Source: Actinomycetes bacterium (lineage in GTDB: Bacteria > Actinomycetota > Actinomycetes > Mycobacteriales > Mycobacteriaceae). Taken from it: 7,878 bases of DNA. The notes below the pieces were generated by a model, which searched no databases, had not been told where the DNA came from, and was given only the letters and a program-made list of their open reading frames with translations. How positions within the stretch are numbered: position 1 is the stretch's first letter; the number at the start of each line of letters is the position of its first letter. Shown in pieces: positions 1-5,613 of this stretch. Location: the NCBI GenBank assembly GCA_023415515.1, contig JAEZKH010000414.1:1-7878 (forward strand), given 5' to 3'. The position numbers and the translations under genes were made by a program.

Positions 1-276
1 CACTTCCGCATCCGCCACGACACCGTCGACCAGTTCGCCAAACTCACCCTGCGCCACGGCAGCCGACTCCACCACCTCGGCATCGGCATCACCCACGCCC
101 ACACCCCAGTGCTGATCCTCGTGGCCGACCACACCGTCACCGTCATCAGCAAAACCGGCCACCACGTCCTCAGCAGCCACACCATCGACCCCGACCACAA
201 CTACTGGCGCAACCAACAAAAACACCCCGGCCGATGGCCGGGGCGATCTGTCACCGATGACGCGACTCAGGTGTAA
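1..276 (+). CDS. IS481-family transposase, C-terminal fragment (5' cut by window edge)
   Basis: The frame is open from base 1 to a TAA at 274-276, giving 91 residues with no start inside the window. The sequence opens HFRIRHDTVDQ and contains LRHGSRLHHLGIG and YWRNQQKHPGRWPG, which I recognise as the C-terminal region, beyond the DDE (RNase H-fold) catalytic core, of actinobacterial IS481-family transposases. Full-length enzymes cut and rejoin the element ends; the catalytic residues would lie upstream and cannot be checked here. The C-terminus is unusual in that its last codons (T-D-D-A-T-Q) fall within the inner copy of a 13-bp repeat that probably belongs to the element end. Whether the whole gene is intact is unknown. 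The family call is confident; activity is not claimed. Confidence 0.85.
   Translation, partial: HFRIRHDTVDQFAKLTLRHGSRLHHLGIGITHAHTPVLILVADHTVTVISKTGHHVLSSHTIDPDHNYWRNQQKHPGRWPGRSVTDDATQV
211..243 (-). terminator. Intrinsic terminator on the minus strand inside the transposase 3' end
   Basis: A perfect 8-bp inverted repeat (CCCCGGCC at 225-232, loop GAT, GGCCGGGG at 236-243) is followed on the minus strand by TGTTTTTGTTGG (213-224). A GC-rich hairpin followed by a T-rich run is a rho-independent terminator for leftward transcription. It lies about 58 bases beyond the 3' end of the leftward tRNA-Ala and would also stop outside transcripts from entering the element. The same bases encode the PGRWPG stretch of the transposase. 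Confidence 0.65.
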
Positions 277-292
277 CCCATGACGCGACTCA
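257..292. repeat. Two 13-bp direct repeats at the IS end
   Basis: ATGACGCGACTCA occurs at 257-269 and again, identical, at 280-292, offset by 23 bp, roughly two helical turns. The first copy overlaps the last codons of the transposase and the second lies in the non-coding tip. Tandem copies like this at an element end are probably the binding sites of the transposase N-terminal domain; that role is inferred. Confidence 0.6.
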
Positions 293-300
293 TCACACTG

Positions 301-373
301 TGGAGCTAAGGGGAATCGAACCCCTGACCTACTCGATGCGAACGAGTCGCGCTACCAACTGCGCCATAGCCCC
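301..373 (-). tRNA. tRNA-Ala, anticodon CGC
   Basis: The minus strand folds as a standard 73-nt tRNA. The acceptor GGGGCTA pairs with TAGCTCC and includes the G3-U70 wobble pair that identifies alanine tRNAs. The D arm is GCGC/GCGC, the anticodon arm ACTCG-TTCGCAT-CGAGT with anticodon CGC (reads GCG), and the T arm AGGGG-TTCGATT-CCCCT, with discriminator A. The 3' CCA is not encoded: the bases after the discriminator are CAG, so it must be added by the CCA-adding enzyme. The gene points toward the IS element whose end is four bases from its 3' end. Confidence 0.97.
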
Positions 374-378
374 TGGTC

Positions 379-394
379 GGTAGCACAGGCTACC
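379..394 (-). promoter_or_regulatory. Candidate tRNA-Ala promoter -10 within an inverted repeat
   Basis: The gap between glpR and the tRNA (374-436) holds a perfect inverted repeat GGTAGC-ACAG-GCTACC. On the minus strand it contains TAGCCT (387-392), fitting the mycobacterial TANNNT -10 pattern. Transcription would start near 379-380, leaving a leader of about six bases before the mature tRNA. No convincing -35 is seen (TTCTGT at 410-415 is weak). The tRNA could also be read from glpR, which ends 63 bp upstream on the same strand. Confidence 0.35.
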
Positions 395-436
395 AGTGAT
401 CGCGCCGCCACAGAAAACCGCCAGGGTCCGCGTCGT

Positions 437-1483
437 CTACTGCCCCGCCGCCTTCGGCATCTCGTATCCGTACATCGACGGCGCGTAGTCGAGGTGTTCG
501 AACATCGGGTCCTCGTCGTCGATTTCCAGCACGACCGCGCCGGGTCGACGCAACCGCGACGGCACCAGGTCGAGATCGCGGTCCTCGGTGTTCTCCACGC
601 CGAGGCGCGCACGCGCCGCCCGCATCGCGCGGCGGCGCATCAGCCGCTGCTCGATGCGCGTCTGACGACGCAGGTACCCGAGGTACAGCAGCGTCACCGC
701 CGCCGTGCCACCGCAGGCGTACCAGCCCAAGGACCCGATCGTGGGCGCCATGAAGTACGCGGCGGCAGCCGAAGCCGCGATCATCAGCGTCAGCAGCGCC
801 AGCACCCGCTTCCGGAACTGGTACTTGCGGGCACTGATCGCCGCGGTCTTCGCCGGGTCGTACCGGCGGCGTCGAGACGCCACCATCGCATCGGCGAGCC
901 GCAGATCGCTCTCCTCGGGCGCCTCGAGGCCGGCCGAGTCCTCGATGTACTCGTACTCGTCGGCGGTGCCGTCGTCGGCTTCTTCGTATTCGTCGGTCGC
1001 GACTTCGTAGGTCGCGGTATCGCAGGCTTCCTCTTCGGGCTCTTCGACCTGCTCGACGTCTTCGGGCTCTTCGGGCTCCGCGACGTCGTCGGTCTTCTCG
1101 AAGTCCAGTGTCAGCTCGTCGCTTTCGGTGACCTCGGGCTCGATAGCTTCGACGGCAGGCGCGGCGAGCACAACCGTCTTCTCCGCGTCGTCCTCGTGCT
1201 CGTATTCGTCAGCGTCGAAATCATCGTCGAAATCATCGTCGTCGAAGGTCTCGTCGAGTTCGTCCTCGGCCGGGCGCCAGTCGGGATCGCTGCGGTGTCC
1301 GGATGCCGGCCCACCGCGCTTGATCAGCCGTGAGTTGGTCGTCGTGTTGAGGACACGCGTCGCCAGCGCCACGTCGCTCGTCCGTCGCACGGCGTCGCGC
1401 TTGCTGATCAACATCGGAACCAGCACGAAGAGCCAGAGCACGACGAGAGAGATCCAAAGAAGTGACTGGGGGATGCTCGGCAT
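437..1483 (-). CDS. glpR: GlpR/SepX-type divisome membrane protein (receptor of gephyrin-like Glp)
   Basis: 348 aa, orthologous by context and sequence style to M. tuberculosis Rv0996. An N-terminal membrane segment (about residues 8-27, rich in L/V/W) is followed by a basic stretch, a long acidic region (about 72-192, with runs of D and E and little predicted structure), a basic RRRRYDP motif near 204, two further membrane segments (about 226-246 and 250-271), an Arg-rich stretch, and a tail with Tyr residues (MYGYEMP). Family knowledge: GlpR in Corynebacterium and SepX in Streptomyces are membrane proteins of the division site; GlpR binds the MoeA-like Glp, which binds FtsZ. The glp gene is in this window. 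The ATG at 1483 was chosen because AAAGGA stands a suitable distance upstream and the frame's further GTG (1552) would overlap the promoter. An acidic linker this long varies between species; I see no truncation. Confidence 0.85.
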   Translation of the reverse strand: MPSIPQSLLWISLVVLWLFVLVPMLISKRDAVRRTSDVALATRVLNTTTNSRLIKRGGPASGHRSDPDWRPAEDELDETFDDDDFDDDFDADEYEHEDDAEKTVVLAAPAVEAIEPEVTESDELTLDFEKTDDVAEPEEPEDVEQVEEPEEEACDTATYEVATDEYEEADDGTADEYEYIEDSAGLEAPEESDLRLADAMVASRRRRYDPAKTAAISARKYQFRKRVLALLTLMIAASAAAAYFMAPTIGSLGWYACGGTAAVTLLYLGYLRRQTRIEQRLMRRRAMRAARARLGVENTEDRDLDLVPSRLRRPGAVVLEIDDEDPMFEHLDYAPSMYGYEMPKAAGQ

Positions 1484-1550
1484 GACGCCAGTTCCTTTCC
1501 CCAAAAGGCGGGGTCTGCGACCAGCGCATCCGTCATTGGCGCGCCGAGAC

Positions 1551-1568
1551 AATTACACACCTGTAATT
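1551..1568. promoter_or_regulatory. Perfect 18-bp inverted repeat, possible operator
   Basis: AATTACA-CACC-TGTAATT is a perfect 7-bp dyad around a 4-bp centre, AT-rich in a GC-rich genome. It overlaps the -10 of the proposed glpR promoter and lies in the 239-bp region between divergent glpR and the DUF559-like gene. A second dyad, TGTGACA (1573-1579) and TGTCACA (1598-1604), lies beside it with an 18-bp spacer. The sequence matches no regulator that I can name. Confidence 0.5.
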
Positions 1569-1580
1569 CGCCTGTGACAA
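1552..1580 (-). promoter_or_regulatory. Candidate sigma-A-type promoter for glpR
   Basis: On the minus strand, TTGTCA (1575-1580) and TGTAAT (1552-1557) are separated by exactly 17 bp, five of six matches to the -10 consensus and four of six to TTGACA. The expected start is near 1545, giving a leader of about 60 bases before the glpR ATG, with an AAAGGA ribosome site. The -10 coincides with one arm of the palindrome at 1551-1568, so a repressor bound there would block it. Confidence 0.55.
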
Positions 1581-1663
1581 GCACCAACAGTCACTTATGT
1601 CACATTTGCCACAGCCTTCTTAAGCAAGGTGACTGTGCGATGCCGTCCGCGAAACGCCGAGCC

Positions 1664-1672
1664 TGTGGACAA
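1664..1672 (-). promoter_or_regulatory. Consensus DnaA box (isolated)
   Basis: TGTGGACAA on the plus strand is the complement of TTGTCCACA, the usual mycobacterial DnaA box. It is single, in the upstream region of the DUF559-like gene, and not part of an origin cluster. Regulation by DnaA is possible; chance is also possible. Confidence 0.35.
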
Positions 1673-1681
1673 ATCCGCACA
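1668..1681 (+). repeat. Left copy of a 14-bp direct repeat flanking the DUF559-like gene
   Basis: GACAAATCCGCACA here and GACGAATCCGCACA at 2634-2647 agree at 13 of 14 positions. They enclose the one gene that breaks the rimJ-glpR arrangement. The left copy overlaps the DnaA box. Confidence 0.45.
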
Positions 1682-1722
1682 GCCGACCGCCGGTTGTCGG
1701 TGCACGGCGGCAGCCTCCGCCC

Positions 1723-2598
1723 ATGGGAGACGAACTCCAGTGGCCGATACGCGGATGGGAGGCCGTCGAAGCCAGGGCACTGACGGTCCGCGAGCTTCGC
1801 CGCTTCTACACCGCGACGTATCCGGGCGTGCACAGCCTCCGCGGGGCGGAGCTTTCCGCTGTTCAGCGTGCAAAAGCGGCGTGGTTGTGGTCGCGCAGGC
1901 AGGGAACCGTCGCTGGACTGTCGGCCGCCGCGATGCTGGGCGCGAAATGGATCGAACCGGGCCTGCCCGCAGAGCTGATCCACACCAACAGGCGTCCCCC
2001 GCCCATGCTCACCGTGCACACCGACGACCTGGCCGCCGGCGAGACCCGGCTCGTCGACCACATGCACGTGACCACCCCCGCGCGCACCGCGTTCGACATC
2101 GCCAGACGTCATGACCTCGTCGACGGCGTTGCGCGCGTCGACGCCCTGATGAACGCCACCGACGTCAAAGTCTGCGACGTGCAATTCATCGCCGCATCAC
2201 ACCCCGGTGTGCGCGGGCTGACGCAACTACGAGAGACGCTCGATCTCGTCGACGGCGGTGCCGAGTCGCCATGGGAGTCGAAGACGCGACTGTTGTTCGT
2301 CCGCAATGGCTTTCCGCGGCCCGAAACCCAGATACCCGTCGTCGACGACTACGGCGTCCTGGTTGCCGTCATCGACGTGGGCTGGCGGGACTACCTCGTC
2401 GGCGTCGATTTCGAAGGCGCACACCACTACACCAACCGCAGGCAGCGGCATTGGGACGCCGAGCGCTTCACGCGATTGGCCGAACTCGGCTGGCAGGATT
2501 TCAGAGCGACGAGTGGGATGGTGCAACACGGCTGGCGGCTGCTGCTGAGTCGCGTCGGCGCCGCGCTCGTCGCGCGCGGTTGCCCGCAGACATGGTGA
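1723..2598 (+). CDS. DUF559/Vsr-like endonuclease-fold protein with AbiEi-like N-terminus
   Basis: 291 aa, of a type common in many copies in mycobacterial genomes, function not established. The N-terminal half resembles the helical AbiEi-type antitoxin region: a short helix-turn-helix-like start, then AAWLWSRRQGTVAGLSAAAMLG (51-73). The C-terminal part (about 178-265) resembles the Vsr/DUF559 PD-(D/E)xK fold: ESPWESKTRLLFVRNGF with E185, then IDVGW (D218), then VGVDFEGAHH (D229, E231, H234, H235), then a helix with W244 and GWQDFRAT. These acidic residues would be the metal site if it is a nuclease; activity is an inference. ATG 1723 is the first ATG or GTG in the frame after a stop at 1630; its ribosome site is poor. 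It is divergent from glpR and convergent with rimJ, and no toxin partner lies beside it, so a two-gene toxin-antitoxin pair is unlikely. Confidence 0.75.
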   Translation: MGDELQWPIRGWEAVEARALTVRELRRFYTATYPGVHSLRGAELSAVQRAKAAWLWSRRQGTVAGLSAAAMLGAKWIEPGLPAELIHTNRRPPPMLTVHTDDLAAGETRLVDHMHVTTPARTAFDIARRHDLVDGVARVDALMNATDVKVCDVQFIAASHPGVRGLTQLRETLDLVDGGAESPWESKTRLLFVRNGFPRPETQIPVVDDYGVLVAVIDVGWRDYLVGVDFEGAHHYTNRRQRHWDAERFTRLAELGWQDFRATSGMVQHGWRLLLSRVGAALVARGCPQTW

Positions 2599-2602
2599 CT
2601 GT

Positions 2603-2644
2603 GCGCCGTCGGACACACCGTCGGCGCGCCGCGGACGAATCCGC
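2603..2644. terminator. Hairpin pair between convergent DUF559-like gene and rimJ
   Basis: The 50-bp gap between the two stop codons is filled by two hairpins. One is GCGCCGTCGG-ACACA-CCGTCGGCGC (2603-2627; nine of ten pairs with one T-T mismatch). The second is GCGGA-CGAA-TCCGC (2631-2644), which on the minus strand has a TTCG loop. There is no T-run on either side, as is common for mycobacterial terminators. It could end transcripts from both directions. Confidence 0.5.
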
Positions 2645-2647
2645 ACA
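2634..2647 (+). repeat. Right copy of the 14-bp direct repeat flanking the DUF559-like gene
   Basis: GACGAATCCGCACA, 13 of 14 identical to 1668-1681, same orientation. It overlaps the second hairpin and ends two bases before the rimJ stop codon. Confidence 0.45.
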
Positions 2648-2648
2648 C

Positions 2649-3320
2649 TCACGCCCAGCTGGCGTGGCCCTCGCGAACCAGCACCGAGGTCACCGAGCCG
2701 TTGATCTCCTCGACGGTGATCGCCACAAGCAGGTGGTCCCGCCATGCGCCGTCGACCTCCAGGTAGCGACGAAGCAGACCCTCCTCACGGAAGCCGGCCT
2801 TCGCCAGCACCGCCCGGCTGGCCGCGTTCTCCGGCCGCACCGTCGCCTCGAGGCGATGGAGTCGCACCGGACCGAACGCGTGGTCCATGCCGAGCGCCAA
2901 CGCCGCGGTCGCAACGCCGCCACCGATGCGCGACGTGGCCACCCAGTAGCCGATCCATGCCGACCGCAATGCTCCGTGCGTGACATTGCCGATGGTCAAC
3001 TGTCCGCCGAACTCGCCGTCGACCTCGATCACAAACGGCAGCATGCGGCCCTTGCGCGCCTCCGAACGCAGACCCGAATACACCGACGGCCACTGCGAAA
3101 TCGAATGCCGTACATCCCAATTGACATCCGTGCTGGGCTCCCACGGCTCCAGATGCGCACGGTCGGCCAACCTGACGCGGCTCCACACCGCACCGTCGCG
3201 AAGCCGCACGGGCCGCAGCTCGACCACACCGCCCGGCACTCGAAGCGGTCCGACCGTCGACGGCCAGCCCGGATGCGCGGGGGACGAACGCCACAGGGTC
3301 ACGACGGGATTGTCGCTCAC
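2649..3320 (-). CDS. rimJ: RimJ/RimL-type GNAT N-acetyltransferase
   Basis: 223 aa GNAT-fold protein, equivalent in position to M. tuberculosis Rv0995. Such enzymes transfer acetyl from acetyl-CoA to a protein N-terminus or small amine; the true substrate is unknown, and the ribosomal S5 role of E. coli RimJ should not be assumed. The segment ELRPVRLRDG (34-43) begins the fold, HLEPWEP (56-62) is the typical RimJ/RimL substrate-side motif, GYWVATSRIGGGVATAAL (124-141) is the acetyl-CoA pyrophosphate-binding loop, and LHRLEATVRPENAASRAVLAKAGF (154-177) is the family C-terminal signature, followed by REEGLLRRY. The start is GTG at 3320, overlapping the TGA of glp by four bases (GTGA), which implies translational coupling and the same operon. 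Confidence 0.88.
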   Translation of the reverse strand: MSDNPVVTLWRSSPAHPGWPSTVGPLRVPGGVVELRPVRLRDGAVWSRVRLADRAHLEPWEPSTDVNWDVRHSISQWPSVYSGLRSEARKGRMLPFVIEVDGEFGGQLTIGNVTHGALRSAWIGYWVATSRIGGGVATAALALGMDHAFGPVRLHRLEATVRPENAASRAVLAKAGFREEGLLRRYLEVDGAWRDHLLVAITVEEINGSVTSVLVREGHASWA

Positions 3321-4600
3321 CCGCGCTGCGCGAGAAAGGCGACGTCGACGATCTCGCCGGTGCGGACCTCTTCGGCCTCGCTGGGAACCATCACAAGACA
3401 GTTCGCCTCGGCCAGCGTCGCCAGCAGATGCGACGACGCCCCTGGCGCCCCGCCGAGTGCCTGCACCAGGTACTCGCCGGTGTCCTGATCGCGCATCAAC
3501 TGCCCGCGCAGATACCCCTTGCGTCCCGCCACCGACGTGATCGGCGACAGCGCGCGCGCCTGCACCACCCGCCGCATCGGCTGCCGCTTACCCAGCGACA
3601 GCCGAATCAGTGGCCGCACCATCACCTCGAACACCACCAGCGCGCTGACCGGGTTGGCGGGCAGCAGAAACACCGGCACCCCCTCGACCCCGAGCTGGCC
3701 GAAGCCCTGCACCGAACCCGGATGCATCGCGATCCGGGTCACCTCCATCTCGCCCATTTCCGCGAGTACCGTGCGGACGCCTTCCGCGGCCGCGCCGCCG
3801 ACAGCCCCCGCGATGACGACCACCTCGGAGCGGTTCACCTGACCCTCGACGACATCGCGCAGGTTCTTCGGGTCGGTGTCGACGATGCCGACCCGGTTCA
3901 CCTCGGCACCGGCGTCCCGGCCCGCCGCGGCCAACGCATACGAGTTGACGTCGTAGACCTGCCCGTTGCCGGGCATCCGCGAGATGTCGACCAGTTCGCC
4001 GCCGACGGACATCACCGAAAGCCGCGGCCGCGGATGGACCAGCACCCGCTCGCGCCCCACCGCGGCAAGCAGCCCGACCTGTGCCGCGCCGATGATCGTG
4101 CCGGAACGCACCGCCACATCGCCGGGGTGGACGTCGTCACCGGTGCGGCGCACGTAGGCGCCGGAGCGCACCGGCCGCAACACCCGCACCCGCGACTGCC
4201 CGCCGTCGGTCCAGCGCAGCGGCAGCACAGCGTCGGCGAGTGTCGGCATCGGGGCGCCGGTCTGCACGCGCGCGGCCTGCCGCGGCTGCAGCCGCGAAGG
4301 CGTCCGCTCGCCCGCCATGATCGTGCCCATCACCGGCAGGCTGATCTGCTGTTCGCCCGCATCGTCGGTGAGATCCTCGGCGCCGTCGTCTCCCCCGCGT
4401 ATCGGCGTCACGCCCAGGACGTCCACGCTTCTGACCGCGTAGCCGTCGATGGCCGCCTGGTCGAACCCGGGCAGCGGGCGCTCGGTGACGACTTCCTCGG
4501 CGCACATCAGGCCCTGCGCCTCTGCGATCGCGACTCGCACCGGCCGAGGGGCTACCGCGGCGGCAGTGACCCGGGCCTGTTGCTCCTCAACCGAACGCAC
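3317..4600 (-). CDS. glp: Gephyrin-like MoeA homologue Glp (division-associated)
   Basis: 427 aa, equivalent to M. tuberculosis moeA1 (Rv0994). MoeA enzymes insert molybdate into adenylylated molybdopterin; in Corynebacterium the homologue Glp binds FtsZ and the membrane receptor GlpR, and glpR is nearby. Domain order: MoeA N-terminal domains (about 2-175, with LPGFDQAAIDGYAV at 43-56 and QTGAPMP at 113-119, interrupted by an acidic insert around 64-84), molybdopterin-binding domain (about 190-335), and MoeA C-terminal domain (about 340-425). Several canonical motifs are changed: TGDEL appears as VGGEL (199-203), SGGVSVGxxD as AGAVGGAAAE (264-273), PGKP as PGSV (294-297), and LPGNP as LPANP (313-317). 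Loss of these residues suggests reduced or absent molybdotransferase activity. GTG at 4600 has AAAGG upstream. It lies 37 bp after galU and overlaps rimJ. Confidence 0.9.
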   Translation of the reverse strand: MRSVEEQQARVTAAAVAPRPVRVAIAEAQGLMCAEEVVTERPLPGFDQAAIDGYAVRSVDVLGVTPIRGGDDGAEDLTDDAGEQQISLPVMGTIMAGERTPSRLQPRQAARVQTGAPMPTLADAVLPLRWTDGGQSRVRVLRPVRSGAYVRRTGDDVHPGDVAVRSGTIIGAAQVGLLAAVGRERVLVHPRPRLSVMSVGGELVDISRMPGNGQVYDVNSYALAAAGRDAGAEVNRVGIVDTDPKNLRDVVEGQVNRSEVVVIAGAVGGAAAEGVRTVLAEMGEMEVTRIAMHPGSVQGFGQLGVEGVPVFLLPANPVSALVVFEVMVRPLIRLSLGKRQPMRRVVQARALSPITSVAGRKGYLRGQLMRDQDTGEYLVQALGGAPGASSHLLATLAEANCLVMVPSEAEEVRTGEIVDVAFLAQRG

Positions 4601-4637
4601 AAGACGCCTTTCTGCAGTCGCGGGGCCGCCGTGCGCG

Positions 4638-5549
4638 TCAGCAGTCGACCAGCCCCAGCCGTTCTACCAACCACCGCCGCAGATCTGGGCCGTAGTCGTC
4701 GCGTTGCAAGGCAAAGTCAACCGCAGCCTTGAGGTAGCCTCCGGGATTTCCCAGGTCGTGTCGGTCTCCGCGATGCACGACCACGTGCACCGGATGCCCC
4801 TCGTTGATCAGCAGCGCGATCGCGTCGGTCAGCTGGATCTCCCCGCCCGCTCCGCGCGGCACCCGGCGAAGCGCATCGAAGATCTTGCGGTCGAGCACAT
4901 AGCGGCCTGCGGCGGCGTACGGCGACGGCGCATCCTCGGCCTTGGGCTTCTCGTACATGCCCTTGACCCGTAACACGTTGGGGTTGTTGGTGTCCGCGAC
5001 AGGCTCTACGTCGAAGACGCCGTAAGCGCTGATCTCCTCTTTCGGCACCTCGATGGCGCAGAGCACCGATCCGCCGCGCTTGGCCCGCACTTTCGACATC
5101 GTCTCCAGCACCCCGGTCGGCAGCACCAGATCGTCTGGCAGCAGTACCGCGATGGCGTCCTCGTCCTCACCGAGTACAGGCTCGACGCAGCTGACCGCAT
5201 GTCCCAGCCCGAGCGGCTCGGCCTGCACGACGGACTCCACCTTGATCAGCCCGGGTGCGCGGCGCACCTTCTCGAGCATCGACTTCTTGCCGCGCTCCTC
5301 GAGCGTGCCCTCGAGCACGAGGTCCTCGACGAAGTGGGCGACGACGCCGTCCTTGCCCTCGGAGGTGACGATGATCAGCCGCTCGGCGCCCGCTTCGGCC
5401 GCCTCGGCGGCGACCAGTTCGATACCCGGAGTGTCCACGACGGGCAGCAACTCCTTGGGCACCGTCTTGGTGGCGGGCAGGAAACGGGTTCCAAGTCCGG
5501 CGGCCGGCACGACCGCCGTATGCGGGATCGAAACCTGAGCGGATGTCAT
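4638..5549 (-). CDS. galU: UTP-glucose-1-phosphate uridylyltransferase
   Basis: 303 aa, the usual length for GalU. It makes UDP-glucose from UTP and glucose-1-phosphate, supplying trehalose, glucan and cell-wall glycan synthesis in the cytoplasm. The nucleotide-binding signature VPAAGLGTRFLPATKTVPKE (14-32 region) is followed by LLPVVDTPGIELV, the VQAEPLGLGHAV segment (108-119), the metal- and UDP-binding LPDD (137-140), AYGVFDVEP (175-183), the lysine of YEKP (199-202) and GEIQLTDAI (236-244), all intact. It equals Rv0993 in position and is the first gene of the galU-glp-rimJ operon. The ATG at 5549 lacks a properly spaced ribosome site (a GGGG lies only a few bases away) but stands just after a -10-like hexamer, so it may be translated from a leaderless mRNA. 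Confidence 0.96.
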   Translation of the reverse strand: MTSAQVSIPHTAVVPAAGLGTRFLPATKTVPKELLPVVDTPGIELVAAEAAEAGAERLIIVTSEGKDGVVAHFVEDLVLEGTLEERGKKSMLEKVRRAPGLIKVESVVQAEPLGLGHAVSCVEPVLGEDEDAIAVLLPDDLVLPTGVLETMSKVRAKRGGSVLCAIEVPKEEISAYGVFDVEPVADTNNPNVLRVKGMYEKPKAEDAPSPYAAAGRYVLDRKIFDALRRVPRGAGGEIQLTDAIALLINEGHPVHVVVHRGDRHDLGNPGGYLKAAVDFALQRDDYGPDLRRWLVERLGLVDC

Positions 5550-5557
5550 CGCCCCAC

Positions 5558-5576
5558 ATTATCGCCACGCCGTGGC
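5558..5576 (-). promoter_or_regulatory. Candidate galU promoter (leaderless) with adjacent palindrome
   Basis: On the minus strand GATAAT (5558-5563) matches the -10 consensus at five of six positions. Only eight bases separate it from the galU ATG, so transcription would begin at or next to the start codon. There is no good -35. Directly upstream lies the perfect dyad GCCACG-C-CGTGGC (5564-5576), a possible operator. The 64-bp region to the divergent cyclo-ligase gene shows no clear promoter in that other direction. Confidence 0.5.
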
Positions 5577-5613
5577 ACGCCGCCCCGCGTCGGTGCCATG
5601 ACATCGTTGACAG

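Larger units (their letters stand above)
1..297 (+). mobile_element. Right part of an IS481-like insertion sequence; proposed end near 297
   Basis: The fragment holds the transposase 3' end plus about 20 bases after its stop. The boundary is placed at the CA at 296-297 because read inward the sequence starts TGTGATGAG, fitting the TG...CA ends usual for this family, and because the second 13-bp repeat ends just inside it. The tRNA-Ala gene begins only four bases further on. The left end and any target duplication are outside the window, so the exact edge may be off by a few bases. Confidence 0.55.

Noticed and set aside
1484..1552. N-terminal extension of glpR to GTG 1552 (23 extra residues)
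   Set aside because: It would overlap the predicted -10 and transcription start, lacks hydrophobic or conserved features, and the ATG at 1483 has a good ribosome site.
1128..1577. Serine-rich plus-strand frame that resembles the tail of the FmdB-type protein
   Set aside because: Its Ser run is the complement of the Asp/Glu-rich codons of glpR; no ribosome site and no gene context.
1723..2598. Reading the AbiEi-like gene as the antitoxin of a type IV toxin-antitoxin pair
   Set aside because: No AbiEii-type nucleotidyltransferase lies next to it; both neighbours are core genes, and the C-terminal half is nuclease-fold like.
2271..3488. 405-codon open frame on the plus strand spanning the DUF559-like gene, rimJ and part of glp
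   Set aside because: Arg/His-rich shadow frame crossing three real genes on both strands.
3428..4732. 434-codon open frame on the plus strand opposite glp
   Set aside because: It is antisense to a well-recognised MoeA-family gene and rich in His, Arg and Pro, as expected from reading a GC-rich gene backward. No domain is recognisable.
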